From Desulfobulbus sp. (GTDB lineage: Bacteria; Desulfobacterota; Desulfobulbia; Desulfobulbales; Desulfobulbaceae), in contig DRKH01000169.1 in assembly GCA_011051825.1 (NCBI GenBank), positions 1 through 6,226 of the forward strand: a stretch of DNA of 6,226 bases. The letters are read 5' to 3'. Of this stretch, positions 5,879-6,226 are shown piece after piece. A model generated the notes under the pieces. The model was given only the letters and a program-made list of their open reading frames with translations. It ran no database searches and had not been told where the DNA came from. A program made the position numbers and the translations under genes. Position 1 is the stretch's first letter. Each line of letters starts with the position of its first letter.

Positions 5879-5895
5879 CCGGTTACACATTGCAA
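5867..5895 (-). promoter_or_regulatory. Weak sigma70-like promoter candidate for the kinase
   Basis: On the minus strand TTGCAA (5895-5890) and CACAAT (5872-5867) are separated by 17 bases. Each hexamer matches 4 of 6 consensus positions. The position, about 60 bases before the GTG, is reasonable, but such weak matches are common by chance. Confidence 0.2.
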
Positions 5896-5950
5896 ACTTC
5901 TTTACGTCCACCCGGGCGTCAACAAGGAGGGACAAGGTGTCAAGGTAAGA

Positions 5951-5965
5951 GCGCTTCGGAAGCGC
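5951..5965. repeat. 15-base palindrome GCGCTTCGGAAGCGC
   Basis: GCGCTTC and GAAGCGC are exact complements around a central G. The sequence forms a compact GC-rich hairpin on either strand. No T tract follows on either side, so a terminator call is not supported. Confidence 0.6.
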
Positions 5966-6029
5966 CTATACCATATTGACCGATCCCGAAGCTGTTTTTC
6001 GCTCTTTGATGAGCAAGGAAGGTGCTGTT

Positions 6030-6146
6030 ATGCAGATATCGCCCCCTTTATTTATCACACAAATCCTGCACTTCGAGAATGAAGAAAAAATGAACTATTC
6101 AGGTAGGGGCAGAGAACTAGCCCAACCACCACCTGTAACTGTTTAG
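6030..6146 (+). CDS. Doubtful 38-codon small ORF, unknown product
   Basis: An ATG at 6030 is preceded by AAGGAAGG (6015-6022) with a 7-base gap, an acceptable ribosome site. It opens 38 codons ending in TAG at 6144-6146. The predicted peptide begins MQISPPLFITQ and ends in a Pro-rich QPPPVTV. It has no signal peptide, membrane segment or motif I recognise. It points away from the kinase and is followed 13 bases later by the inverted repeat at 6160-6219. An ORF this short can arise by chance, and the ribosome site is the only positive evidence. Confidence 0.18.
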   Translation: MQISPPLFITQILHFENEEKMNYSGRGRELAQPPPVTV

Positions 6147-6159
6147 GAGTGCTCCATAT

Positions 6160-6219
6160 CTGTGCAGTCAGGCCTGTGAACTATAGTGATTCCTATGTGA
6201 ATCAGGCCTGACCGTGCAG
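6160..6219. repeat. 17-bp imperfect inverted repeat with twin CAGGCCTG palindromes
   Basis: The left arm 6160-6176 and right arm 6203-6219 are reverse complements at 14 of 17 positions; two of the three mismatches would be G-U in RNA. Each arm carries the 8-bp palindrome CAGGCCTG (6169-6176 and 6203-6210, 34 bp apart). The spacer contains TGATTC-CTATGT-GAATCA (6187-6204), a second hairpin competing with the outer one. No T tract is visible before the window ends. It may be a paired operator, a small repeat element or a 3'-end structure. Confidence 0.55.
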
Positions 6220-6226
6220 AGAGGTA

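Larger units (their letters stand above)
5821..6226. other. Kinase upstream region, mostly non-coding
   Basis: About 400 bases without a convincing gene. On the minus strand, nearest the kinase, lie a dyad (5829-5878), a weak promoter candidate and a TTGACRCC direct repeat (minus-strand copies at 5943-5936 and 5922-5915, 21 bp apart). Further out are a 15-base palindrome (5951-5965), a doubtful plus-strand mini-ORF (6030-6146) and a compound inverted repeat (6160-6219). The region does not look like a remnant of any gene I recognise. Confidence 0.5.

Noticed and set aside
5870..6082. 70-codon plus-strand frame upstream of the kinase
   Set aside because: It starts at a GTG with no Shine-Dalgarno sequence, runs through the palindrome at 5951-5965, and its product shows no motif.

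Overview
The window is bacterial and holds three complete genes plus three non-coding stretches. The gene content is a seven-haem c-type cytochrome, a zinc-type cation diffusion facilitator (CDF) and a large periplasmic-sensing hybrid histidine kinase. Together with moderate GC, strong AGGAGG-type ribosome binding sites and an HPK4-like 'AHDLNN' kinase core, this points to Desulfobacterota (former Deltaproteobacteria: Desulfobulbales or Desulfuromonadales-like). That assignment is inferred from gene style, not from a marker gene.

Layout. Positions 1-346 are a non-coding leader upstream of the cytochrome. It contains a 15-bp inverted repeat, a terminator-like hairpin with a T-rich tail (180-217), and an upstream segment able to pair with the left arm of that hairpin, as in an attenuator. 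Positions 347-1978 (+) encode the exported heptahaem cytochrome, which has a discoidin (F5/8 type C) domain inserted between haems 3 and 4 and a calcium-binding-like Asp motif before haem 6. Positions 1979-2188 separate it from the convergent CDF gene. This gap holds a near-perfect 39-nt hairpin and further local hairpins, possibly a remnant of a structured RNA such as group II intron domain I. The CDF exporter is at 2189-3091 (-) and the hybrid kinase at 3257-5809 (-). Both lie on the minus strand, kinase first, 165 bp apart. Positions 5810-6226 are the kinase upstream region, with several dyads, a doubtful 38-codon ORF on the plus strand and a paired CAGGCCTG inverted repeat at the right edge.

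How the genes may work together. The kinase and the CDF exporter could be co-transcribed, with a periplasmic solute signal linked to metal efflux. However, the 13-bp palindrome just before the CDF start suggests that gene has its own control. The kinase ends in a receiver domain and no separate DNA-binding response regulator is present, so its output partner lies elsewhere. The cytochrome is on its own transcript and is probably a periplasmic or surface electron-transfer protein. No IS element, tRNA, rRNA or CRISPR array was seen.
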